Shown here piece after piece: positions 36,501 to 46,656 of a stretch of DNA of 64,000 nt. Within the stretch, counting starts at the first letter, position 1. The number at the start of each line of letters is the position of its first letter. Below the pieces are notes generated by a model that saw only the letters and a program-made list of their open reading frames with translations, had not been told where the DNA came from and made no database searches. The position numbers and the translations under genes were made by a program. This DNA comes from Plumapathes pennacea (lineage: Eukaryota > Cnidaria > Anthozoa > Antipatharia > Myriopathidae): assembly GCA_964036295.1 (NCBI GenBank), contig OZ038463.1, positions 2,356,001 through 2,420,000 on the forward strand, read 5' to 3'.

Positions 36501-39500
36501 CAAAAAAAAGGAAAGAAAGAAAGAAAGAAAAAATGACAACATGAGTGACATAATAGACCTAATAATTATTATTGCCTGGTAGTCTTGTAAAAATTCTCCA
36601 TTCTTGACATGTTGTTGGCACAGTCAAACTATGCTATTTTGAAGTCCCACAGGACATGAAAAAAAGTTTGAAATATAGCCGATAGTGAATGACTGAAAAA
36701 ATATATCCACAAAGATTCGGCTTGACTTTGAAATAACGAGGATTTCGAATTATCCAAGTTCAAAATAGTGAGGTTCAACTGTATGTGATTGAGTATGTGG
36801 CGTGGTACATGTTTGGAATGTTGTATGGGGTCTGTGTGCAGTTGATAAGTGGTCATACAGTGTATGTGGTCTGTATGTGGTTAGTATAGTTAGTCAGTGA
36901 TTGGTTTGTAACCATTATAAGTGGTCTTATGTGGTGGGTGTGTGGTCCATTTGGTTGATATGGTATATGCATGTTCAGTAGTTGTCATAATTATGTGTTT
37001 GGTAAGTGATCAACATGTGGTCAGTAAGTGGTTGGTAAGACGTAAGTGGTCTGTATGCAGTGGGAGGGTGCGAGGCTGCCATATGTGGTTGGTAAATAAG
37101 TGGTCTGCATGTGATCAGTGCTTGTAATTACCATATTGTTCTCGGTAATGCGTTCACAACAAAGACAGTACTAAAAATCATCTTGTTGTCCTAACCTGTA
37201 TTCCTTCTTGCTTGTTGTAACAACAAAGATATTGTGATCCACTTTCTTTGTCTCAGCCAAGCCTGGTCCTAACTTGATGATGTTCAATGCAGGCTGATCA
37301 AAAGAATGAAAATATGAGTGATCAGGAACCAATAATTTCATCTCTTTCTGCAGTGCAGACAAACAAAAAGATTCAAAAAATAAAAATGCTCTCTGAATCA
37401 CAAGTCTGAGGGCCACTTTTTGACTTCTGCATGAATACTCCATCCCGGGAGTTGGATGTAAGTTTAAAACTGAAGTGCAATTACTTGCCTTCAGGAGGTT
37501 AATGGCCTCACATTAATTTGGCACTAATATAGAATAAAGTGTTGTTACGTGACATTACAGACATAAAAGTGGCTCAGGCCCTGAGTGTTGGATTGGGGAG
37601 GATTGTGGGCGCAACACCCAAAAGCTGGGACTTGTGAGCATAGAAATGAAAAAATAAAAAATAAAGAATAGTTTACTAAACTCTTTTTCTTGGACTGGTG
37701 AAGGGCTTGTGGAGTGTTCTCTCTCCAAGAGTTTTCACGCAAAAGAGGAAGCATTGCCAATCAAAAGGTTTCAAAAAGGTTCATTGGCATTATAAATATT
37801 ATTAGGTGTTCATTAGACTGTACTATTAATGGTAACACTAAAGAGGCAACTATAGAGTCTGGCACAAACCTGGTTCTCTTCTCCAGATTTATGATAAGAC
37901 AGCTCTCCCTGCTGAATACGCAACCACCGCCTGAAACAAGAAAATCCTCAATCAAAATAACATGAAAGTTACAAAAACGTCCATGTGGGAAAAGTGAATA
38001 CAGATAAACAAGTATTAACCAATGTTTCAAATGCTTGCCCACTGCCTGAGCATAACTCTTTAGTTGATTTATTGTATGTTTTATCTCCACGCAGACACCA
38101 GACACAGTCAGTCTAGTTCTCATAAGTACTAAGTATTTTCAATAAATGGAATATACATGTATTATCAATATACTAAAGAATGTAAGTGTCGGTAATTGTG
38201 AACAAGTTGAACTGTCGGTAAGTGGTCGGTATACGATTTACTGACCACATACCAACCACGCGATTGACTTTACCGACCACATACCGACCACTCAAAAACT
38301 TTTACTGACCACTTACCGACCACACTTTTTGGTATGTATTTTTTTCCGTTCTCTTTTCTTTTTTAAGAATTGAAAGCAAGAAAGACCGTTTAATTTATTC
38401 GCGATGTGATTTGTCAATGTGTTTAGCATTACAATACAAATATTGTAGACACATGATACTTAGATTCAACTGAGTGCTCAAGTCAGAAAAAGCCAATGAA
38501 GGGCCCATGTTTTGGAGCATTTAGGTTGATACAAATATGCAATTTTATCTCTATGCCAATCGAGACAAACCAAAACTTGTTATGGCAGGGACTAACAATG
38601 CAGAATGCATCAGAGTTTGGTGTTAGGGATTTAATCTGCAGTACATTGTAATACCTTGGCCACATCATAAAGGCTGCACTGTGCCCCTTCTTTTCCACTT
38701 GTCCCTCTTTGATTAGAAGAGCTTCTTCCAGTGAAGGAGCTACAATTTCTCCTAGAGAAGTATGAACAGAAACATGGTGTAATTTGGCACAATGATATTA
38801 TAAGGAACAGATAATGTCCAATTGCAAACAGTAATCTCTGTGCATATTTTTCAAAGCCAAAAGTAGTTTATTGTCTCAGCAAAAATAATGGCACAGGGAC
38901 TGTGACGCGTTTTGGTGCTTTCTAGAACTGTTTTCATCTAATGTTTTTGTGACTAAAAAAATAAACCTGTGTTTGGATATTGTCACTAGTTGGCGACAGT
39001 TCATCAGCAGGGGGTTATCGAATGATAACGTCCACTTGTCATTCAGTCACATGTCACGATTCCACCAATCATGTGTGAGAGGAAATATTTGATGAATCAT
39101 AATATCCCACATGTGAGGAATACACTGTATATGGCAAATACTTCTCCACATATTTTCTCTGGTCTCTGAGGACAAAGGGATGCTGGACTGGCTATGTCAC
39201 ATACACAGTTCAGTAGCTCAGGTCAAAATAATGTAAGGGGGCAGTTTAGGGCAGAGGTGTGTATTGGACAGGACATTCTGTTCTAATTCTCCTTACCATC
39301 TGGTACATCTGACATGTTTTGTTGTATGATTGAATCCAACAACCGACAAACCTGAAAAGTGGACAAAAACATCATTCAGAATGCTAAAACTATTATATGT
39401 CAATGACTTTTTCAAGAAGCTAAACTTGGTTTCTGGAAGCTAAACTTGGTTTACTGTACATGTGTATGGCCCTGAACCCTTTAGTTTTACTCCTCAGAGT

Positions 39501-42500
39501 AATCAACTCCAATTTTCTCTTTATTGCTTTCTATTGTCTTGCTAGAGATATATCATGGTACAGTATGAACAATCTGGAAATTGATACATATTGCTTGGAT
39601 GAAAGACTTCAAAATCTTTAAACCCTAACTGAGAGTCAATCAAGACCAATATGACCAGTCATAGCAGCAACACACATGTACAACTTACATAAATAACACA
39701 AAGACTTACTGCTCAGATGGTCAGTTACATTACTAACACTATTTCCTACTCTCCCCTGGACAATCAATCTTGCTGAACAAATAAGTTCAAGACATGTAAA
39801 CTACTTTAAAGGATTTGTGGGGGGAGGGGGACAGGAGCTCTTTTTATTTGTTTGTTATGTGTATGCGAGCACAAAGAGATGGAGTTAGCTGAACATTTTT
39901 GTCACCTTGATTTTTTCTTCCATACTATCTGCATCCAGCTCATAATCAGATCTGTCCTCAAAGTACACCTGGAATCTCACTCCATCCTACAAAATGGGCA
40001 CCGTTACAATACTTTAGTCATTTTTATAGTGGTCTGTCAATTGGCAGTCTACATGTCATGGGATTCAGCACTATAGACTATTGCCATGGTATATTCTACC
40101 ATACAAAGCCAGAAAGAAAGATAAACACACAGATGGACACACAGAAGCATGGACATACAGATAGATGGACACACAAATAGATGGGTACACAGAAGAGGAG
40201 TACTACAGACAGTAAGATGGACAGAAGGGCCAAGATGGACAGACAAAAGGACAGATGGACAGAAGGATAGACAATAGAATGGACAAACATAAGGTGGGAC
40301 TGCCAGACAGATCGTGGACATATATACATATGGATGGGTTGACCAAACTGGATTGCAGTTTGCTTGGTTTCCTTACCTCACTATCAAAACCTGTGATCTC
40401 TGAAAAATTGAACTTCTTGTTTCTATTTCCTTTCTCAATCATACAGAGAACTTTTTCTTGGAAGTCAAACTGAAATGAGGTAACAAACAAGATGTTGTAT
40501 TATGTATAAGAAAAGATGAAAGTATGCTAGTGGGATAATCATGTATGTCAGGTTCCTGACCTGTAAGATGCTCCTTGAAGATCCTGCTTTGCTCTTGCCA
40601 TACTTGTACACACCAAAGTTGTAGATCTTCTCTTCCATGTCTTCACTCTCATCTCTTGCTGGAGATGCTGCTGGTGCTTCTGGTGCTACTCCCTTTTCCT
40701 TAGCAAGTTTCATGGCTTCGTCTTCATTTATGAGACCCTCCTGTCAATTAATGATTTGCAAGAGTTTCGATAAAATCTCAGTTACAATAAACCCTCTAAA
40801 TACCTTGGCTTATAAATACAATTCAAGAAATTAATGTTTTAAATGGGCCATGTTAAGAGGAGCCTAAAAATCAAATAAAAATACACACACATAACTTGGA
40901 TTAACTGAGGGTCGATGTGTGAAAGTTGGACACTGAAAGAATTTGAAGCTGAGATTTCGAGCGCTACTGTAGCCCTTTGTCTGAGAAAATTATACATAGC
41001 CATGCAGGTAAATGAAAAATCAGGGGATGTAATTTGAATATTTATGGCCCAACTAGCAAATGTCAGACAGATAAATCACACCTTGGGTAGGCATAGCAAT
41101 TGTCCAATATTTGTTTGTTTGTTTTTGTTTTTGTTTGTTTTTTTTTGTTTTTTTTTTGTCCCATACATAATAAGTGGGTTGGGGAATGGCTTGGCAGTAC
41201 AATATAAATATTGTGATACAAGAGGTGAACACTACAGTGTATACCTAACACAAACAACTGCAGTACAGCAGCTCACCTTGAACATTTTCAAAATCTTTAT
41301 TCTTTCTGCATCACCCTCTTTTCCTTCCTAAAAATAAATTATTTTTATCAATAAAGAAACCATCTTTATATATCAACTACAGTAGAACTCTACAAAAATC
41401 ACCACCAACTCCCACTGGGCCCCAGATTGATCTCCCTGTTGGAGGAGTCCAGCACCGTCAATGGAAGTGTTAGTTGCAATATTAGTAATAGGCCATTTGC
41501 AGCAAGTCACATGACCCATGCGACTGGAAATTCATCACTTTAGGGTTTTTTGAGTGCCAGAAAAAAAGCAAGGAAAAATGTGTAAAACTGCTGCAAAGGA
41601 TCTATTCCCATGTTAAAACCAGAGGCAGGTAGGAAACATGGCAAACATATTAAACTCGGTTGCAAGCACTCCATTGATGATTCTATTCGACAGGCAACAA
41701 AGATCAAATTCTTGAATAAATAATATTTTTAATTTGTTCCTTAATTGCCATTTCTTACATCTCTTTTATGTTTTCTTTCAACTATGCTTGTGATAATTTG
41801 GAGCAGGAACTCTTTAGAAACCCCAGCTTAAGGAGAGCCTCTTTTTGATTGGGCAAGATATATCGTTTATGGATTTTGTACTTATAAATATGTCATTTTC
41901 TTAAATAGACAATTGACAAAACTAAGTCGAAAAAGCACCACAGGTAGTATATATTTCAGAGAACATGCATGTCATATGTCCAAAATCAAGTATTAATATG
42001 ATCTGTAATATAATATGATGATACAACTTACTTCCGATGATCGAGTCACGTTCTCATAATTTTGTGCCCATGCAAAACCCAAGTTGGATGAAAAAAATAT
42101 CATCAAGCAACGGGCAGGTACAACGAATAAACCAGACCAAAATAGAATTGCCTGTCCATAATAACACATCTGGGGAGCGCAAAAACACTCGTTTGCCCTT
42201 TGAACGTGGTATGCTCATCATGATACGACCCGACCTATTTTGATAATCTATATTTTCCGTTTCTAAACAACCATTTTATATATAGCGGCCTTTGAGAATC
42301 CGGCGCTAAAATAGTAATTAGTGGTATTGGGGTTTTCGGGGCTAAGTTAATGGGTTGGATTCAATTAACTCGAAGAGCCGCGTGACAAAGTCAAAATCTG
42401 AAAGCGGTGACCCGTCAAAACGGAAGTTGCGAAACTATTGATGGTGGATTCTAGGTGGATTATAAAAAAATGAATACAAAGGTTGCGCCAATGAGCCTCT

Positions 42501-42907
42501 GCCTTTTACAGTATTCGCACACATACATAAACGAACTCATCATGTACTTTTACAAACAATTGTGAAAGCAGATTAGTTGAACATCGGGAGCAGTGCTGTG
42601 CAACTGCTAAAGAGTTATGGCGCTTGACCCTCGGATAATAAAAACAAACGGACACCCACAAAGACCTCCTTCGTACCTCCAATCCTTCCTCTATAGTCCC
42701 CTGTGTGAATACTCGCGTGATGACTGCCTTTTTGGACGTTCCTTTGCTGCCCCTGGGTCCCAACAGGCTTCGCTGCTTCTTCGGCGGACGCGCGATCACA
42801 TTTGCGTGTTGCTGCCCGCTGTTCTCTGCCGAGTGAATGATTGGAATTTCTTCGTAATCACCACTGACATTCTGGCCCGTTACGTCACTTAGCCGGCCGG
42901 ACGACAT
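24535..42907 (-). CDS. Formin with N-terminal PH-like domains and C-terminal PH domain (PHCF class)
   Basis: Thirty exons in transcription order: 42907-42677, 41327-41277, 40740-40561, 40469-40377, 39986-39906, 39351-39297, 38751-38655, 37930-37870, 37293-37196, 36496-36424, 36063-35991, 35745-35681, 35174-35112, 34693-34623, 34070-33229, 33023-32845, 32520-32412, 32192-32136, 32059-31948, 31318-31228, 30421-30335, 29925-29776, 29162-29033, 28700-28597, 28145-28062, 27583-27456, 26876-26840, 26306-26205, 25571-25506 and 24891-24535. All are in phase, for 1308 residues. A PH/PTB-like region (about 130-230) precedes a PH domain (about 245-350: KKGHSAAFMMWPRRWLRI...DEWIQ). Then come a short coil, a Pro/Ser-rich 280-residue exon, FH1 (about 719-755, PPPPPPLPPGG and APPPPPGG) and FH2 (about 758-1120: LRPLFWNKV, LLDPRRAQNLG, LPTTEE, IGNILNGGTNR). 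The C-terminal PH spans about 1209-1300 (GYLDKLSGG, ARSWMDAL). FH2 nucleates and elongates unbranched actin; the PH domains suggest membrane targeting. There is no obvious DAD motif. The architecture fits the PHCF formins described in animals and absent from vertebrate model sets. Confidence 0.88.
25315..25440. repeat. Degenerate minisatellite, GTCGGTAAGTG-type units
   Basis: Repeated GGTAAGTGGTCGGTTACGTA-like units of 10-12 bp in the last intron of the formin gene. The same motif recurs near 36785 and 38200. Confidence 0.75.
25828..25885. repeat. Poly-A and (GAA)n microsatellite
   Basis: A long A tract followed by GAAGAAGAAGAAGAAG and a second A tract, in a formin intron. Confidence 0.9.
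26536..26736. repeat. Dispersed MITE, AACCCTTTCA family, copy 1
   Basis: About 200 bp starting CAACCCTTTCATTTCCAAGC and ending in the inverted form near CTTGGGAGTCAAAGGGT. It aligns along its length to 34862-35084. Confidence 0.75.
29608..29706. repeat. Inverted repeat (CGCGCGAAAA...GCGAGCGCAAAAA)
   Basis: Arms TTTTGGCCGCGCGAAAAATGGGGCGAGCGCAAAAA and its near-complement at 29669-29704 flank a purine-rich loop, in a formin intron. It is probably a palindromic MITE, as no flanking duplication is clear. Confidence 0.7.
32198..32233. repeat. (CAA)n microsatellite
   Basis: About 12 CAA units with one CAG interruption, just before exon 18 of the formin gene. Confidence 0.9.
32715..32801. repeat. 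Short inverted repeat, ACAGTCAAACCTGTATT type
   Basis: CACAGTCAAACCTGTATTGAG at the left is matched by an inverted CTTAATGCAGGTTCGACTGT at the right. A similar pair (ACAGTCAAAC and GTTCAACTGT) bounds 36618-36782, so this is a repeat family. Confidence 0.6.
34380..34524 (-). repeat. tRNA-Ser-like SINE
   Basis: Read on the minus strand from 34524: an A-box stretch (GTGGCGGAGTGGTTAGGGCG), an anticodon-arm-like hairpin whose 7-base loop CTTGAAA would carry UGA, then a B box (CAGGTTCAAGTCCCG). The acceptor ends do not pair and there is no long variable arm, so this is a tRNA-derived SINE head, not a working tRNA. A non-tRNA body follows toward lower coordinates. Confidence 0.65.
34862..35087. mobile_element. 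MITE with perfect 21 bp terminal inverted repeats, copy 2
   Basis: Starts TTATAACCCTTTCACTCCCAA and ends with its exact reverse complement. The internal sequence matches 26536-26736 and part of 47138-47325. The palindromic TTATAA ends make the exact target duplication ambiguous. It lies in formin intron 13. Confidence 0.85.
36518..36529. repeat. Short (GAAA)n tract
   Basis: Several GAAA units next to the acceptor of formin exon 10, on the intron side. Confidence 0.6.
36615..36785. repeat. Inverted-repeat element, ACAGTCAAAC ends
   Basis: Ends ACAGTCAAACTATGCTATTTTGAA and TTCAAAATAGTGAGGTTCAACTGT are inverted copies about 170 bp apart, in formin intron 9. Same end motif as 32715-32801. Confidence 0.65.
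36786..37115. repeat. Degenerate GTGGTCNGTATGTGGT minisatellite
   Basis: About 330 bp of irregular GTGGT(C/T)GGTAAGTGGT-like units, in formin intron 9, directly after the inverted-repeat element. Confidence 0.7.
38190..38335. repeat. Inverted minisatellite of the GGTAAGTGGTCGGT motif
   Basis: The left side reads GTCGGTAAGTGGTCGGTA. The right side carries four or five inverted units (TACCGACCACATACCGACCACT). It can form a hairpin and lies in formin intron 7. Confidence 0.75.
40100..40330. repeat. Degenerate GGACAGA/GGACACACAG minisatellite
   Basis: About 230 bp of GATGGACACACAGA- and GGACAGAAGG-type units in formin intron 4. It produces long but meaningless frames on the minus strand. Confidence 0.8.
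40905..40990. repeat. Dispersed repeat (GGGTCGATGTGTGAAAG family), copy 1
   Basis: Matches 47968-48048 along about 80 bp, including GAATTTGAAGCTGAGATTTCGAGC. It lies in formin intron 2. Confidence 0.8.
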
Positions 42908-43701
42908 ATCGCCTCTTCAGAATTTCATTCAAACTTCTCCAAAACTTGTCGAGATATTGCACCGACAAATACGCACTATGAAAGGCGGGGTTACCAAGTC
43001 ATTATGCTAATAAATGGACAAAGAGTTGTAACAGTCAGATCCCAGTTCCCCCTCACCTGTTTCTAGTGAATTTCCCATCGCAACACCCGGTGGCTTTTGG
43101 CGCCGTCTTCTGTATGAAAGAGAGTAAAAAATCTCTCAAAAACAGCATTTTATTACCATGGATTTATACTTGCAGTTGGTGCCTGCGGGTTTGCGTGGGG
43201 AGGGGAGAGGAGGGGATGCGCTGATATTACTTCCGTGCGCACATTTTAGGACTTGATGGCTTTCAGCACGTGTGATTTATAAACTCGAATCACTGAAGGC
43301 GTTCAACTTGGTGGCTATATCCCTCGGCAGAAGCTCCTCTCCTCCCCTCCACTCCCCAAACTCTCCTTCCCCACTTTGACGAATCGATTTAACTGTTCTT
43401 TCATAGCGAAGGAGTATGTACTATATATTCCACAGCTAATTAATTTATTTGAGTTTCAAAACCTTTTCTGTCTGACAGCCATGAGATCTAGCCATAGATG
43501 CGTGCACAACCAGTTCGAAACCGTTTATCATTTGAAGAGTTTTTCCGAGAAATCAGTTAATGATGGGCGCGCTCTACTTTGGTGGCTTTGAAACTCTTCG
43601 TCAAAAATCGTTTGGACATTCAGGCAGTGGAGGATGTATATCAGCTGTGCGGCTGCGGTTATAGTACACTTTCATATCGACTTGGTCGGCCAACCTTAGA
43701 C

Positions 43702-43739
43702 ACTTGCCGGCTGACATCTGATCTGATCAGCCGGCAAGT
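43702..43739. repeat. Hairpin with 13 bp perfect stem
   Basis: ACTTGCCGGCTGA and its exact reverse complement are separated by 12 bases. It could be a foldback relic or a transcribed hairpin; no T tract follows. Confidence 0.8.
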
Positions 43740-45129
43740 ATTTTTCGGCGAAAAGCAATTAGAGTTAATCAGAACTCACTAGTGACAGGGTGACGGGTGA
43801 ACGATCGAGTGAGTAATTTTACTGCGCATAGTGACGTACTTCTGCCATGAAGTTTGCTAACTGTACAGAGTATACAGAGTTGTTCCGGGTTTGACCGGCC
43901 TGTGGTTTGCTGTTCTCTTCATAGAACTCTACGACTCTTCAGTGCACTGACGAATAACGGGAAATTTTCAGTGGTAACTATCCGCCATGTGTATTTCCAC
44001 TTAGTAATAAAACAGTCTTGACTTGCAGAGGTTATTGAAACTGTCAGATATACTTATTAGTCATTCCACCGCGCATAATTTTGACGCGGAAGTCATCCAG
44101 CGAACATTCAGTAAGACAATCAGTTAATTAAGAGGCCGATCGTATTAAACATGTTACTAAAAAGCACGTCAACACTTTACCTCTCCACACTGAACTATGT
44201 CCTCCAGTTGCTGACATCAAACCTTCATCAGGTGTCTTGTAGGGGATTAAGTAAATCTGCCTAAAGTGCCGGCAACTCCGTCGCAACGATTTGCTTGTAA
44301 AGGGTCATCTGTATACGTCAATTACCGAATTGTGTTTCGGTTTCGATGGGAGTAAACAAGCTGAAAGTCAGCTAACTGGAAAGTGCATTGTAAGATGCAA
44401 TAAAATTCGGTTTCTCGTTGGTTTCCAGTACGTGCCTATTTATAGTATTATGACCGGCTCAGCATATAATTAAAGGCCTCATTTCCGCTTGACCTATCCG
44501 CGTACGACAACATTGGCCAAGGTTCTACCAGTGTAGATTCAGTCTGAATATAAAATCATCACGGTTCAAAACCAGTCATAAAGTTTTGTTTAATTTTCAT
44601 ACATTTTTGTCTTACTAGCTCATTTTCCAAGTCCAAGAATTTTCCACCTAACAAAAACACTTGACTAAACATAAAAATGAAATTTTAATCTGATTGCGGT
44701 ATGTACCCGGAAGGGTCCTTCTTATTAAAATATTCTAGCTGCTATCGCCTGATGAATATACCAGTCTAATACATAGACACAACAACACCAACAGAAGCCA
44801 CGGTTTGAATCAACAGCCGACAACGTGATCAAAATCAAAAGTTTCTACTCAGTTTTGGTATCTGAGCAGGAATACTATGAATGTTGGGTTTGGATGAATT
44901 GAATCGCTTCAGTCCAGTGACCTCATTCCAACGTCCATTATATCGCATTTTGAGTAATAAATACCGTCGCTCTACTGAAAACTATACACCCGGGGCGCTG
45001 ATTTTAAATTTTGGCTAAAAGAACACCCGATTTCAGAAATTCGGTGCAACAAACTGACGTCTTACGTTTGTTAATAGAGTTGGGTGTGTAAATTACTTTA
45101 CAACTTGACCAAATCTACTTGCCTATTCG

Positions 45130-45600
45130 CACTGAGACCAAAAAGACAAAACCTATACCCTATTTCAGGCCAAACTGACAAAAATCCAATCCCTATTTCA
45201 GACTAAAATGCTTAAAACGTTTCCCTTTAGCGCGGCACATACCTATAATGGCTCATATGGGAGAACCCACAAAATGCAGTTTTCACATAAGAAACGATCC
45301 CAATCCCAAAACAGTACGTTCCTTTAATTAATGAATATTTTAAAACTATGCACCTTTATTGAGAGAAATTTATTTTTGTTGCGTTGGACTGCGACAAATG
45401 GCGCAGGCTATATGGCCACTGATATGACTGGTCCAAGACCGGCCTTCATTATTGCTAACCAGGCGAAGCGCCCGGCCATTCATGGCGCAAACTAAGCAAT
45501 TTTGGTTGCTTCTTCTTCCACCATCTCCGTAAGAGTAGCGAAGACGTCGCGATTGCGGCAGGGAGGGGAGGGGGCAGGGGGGGAGGGGGGGGGGGGGTTG
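45130..45600. repeat. Dispersed repeat ending in a poly-G tract
   Basis: Reiterated phrases (ACCCTATTTCAGGCCAAA, TCCCTATTTCAGACTAAAA) lead to GGCGCAAAC-type sequence and a G-rich tract at about 45560-45597. I recognise this style as a common interspersed repeat of coral genomes, but the class is uncertain. Confidence 0.4.
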
Positions 45601-46656
45601 CGGCGTTCTTTTGGGACTACTTAGTCTATTCTTCTTCCGGAATAGACCGTATTCTGTTTCCGAAATAAGTAATATACTATTCCGTCCATTCTGTTCCTGA
45701 TAGCAGAATTGACGGAATAGCGGTTATTCCGAATGGAGAGAATAACCGGTAATTGTGTTCTTTTCTGTGCTACTACAGCTATTCTGATTTTAGGATAGCG
45801 AAAAGTCTGTTCTTTCGGGAACTTGTATTCTGTGTATTCTGTTATTACTATTCCGGATTAGATTAGATTCCAAAAAGAATACACTTTTATTTCGTGCAAT
45901 GTTGTGGGGACACGCGCGGCCGCAGAAACTTGTTGCCTTGTGTGACAGGATATCAACAGAAGCTACACGTATAGTGGTATAACTATTTATTTAATACTGG
46001 TATCAGCGAAACCTTTTTATCGCGTCAAAAATCTCCCTGTGAAACAAAGAGAAAAAACGAAGATACTGTAAGTATATATAACATATTCAAACTAATGTCC
46101 AACAATCACTTTATCAGCGGAGGAAAACTAACGGGTTTTAGTCTATCACAAGAGACATATAATCATAACGTATGTCATAGTATTATAAAGTATCTATGAT
46201 ATAATAAAGTATCTAGATATAATAATACACTAAGCAACTCGATTTATATGAATGTGATTTTTGTCATGTGGTATTTATTTTTACTTGTATTTATCTCTGA
46301 TGACGTGTGCCCCCCGTATAATTAAGAATTGAATTTCCATAGGTCTTTGCGTTTCTCGCGTACTCATTGTCTTTAACCAAGTTTCGCCGGACATTCAATG
46401 TGAAAAATACATTAGAAACAATATAGCTTTATGACTAATTCTTGAGAAAATACGGCACGTGTCGAGGTAACACAAATATGTTGAAACTCGTTGTACACAC
46501 ACTAATCGCTGCTTCACTGAAAAACACGAGTGCACCTGCAAAGGATTATAAGTTGGCTACCCACAATTCAGCTGGATCCGGTTTCTAATAACTTTTTTTT
46601 CTAATAACTTGATGAATAAATATAACAAAATATGGCTTCATACCTGGTGCGCATGC

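Larger units (their letters stand above)
42908..46656. other. Intergenic, repeat-rich, no supported gene
   Basis: The first bases are the formin promoter side; there is no convincing TATA box. The remainder includes a 13-bp-stem hairpin (43702-43739), a dispersed repeat with poly-G (about 45130-45600) and a stretch of ATTCCG/CGGAAT palindromes (about 45630-45860). Open frames at 43376-43782 and 44291-44473 have no recognisable domain. Confidence 0.5.

Noticed and set aside
40049..40329. Minus-strand frames rich in Cys, Pro, Val and Ser
   Set aside because: Translation of the GGACAGA-type minisatellite; no splice or domain support.
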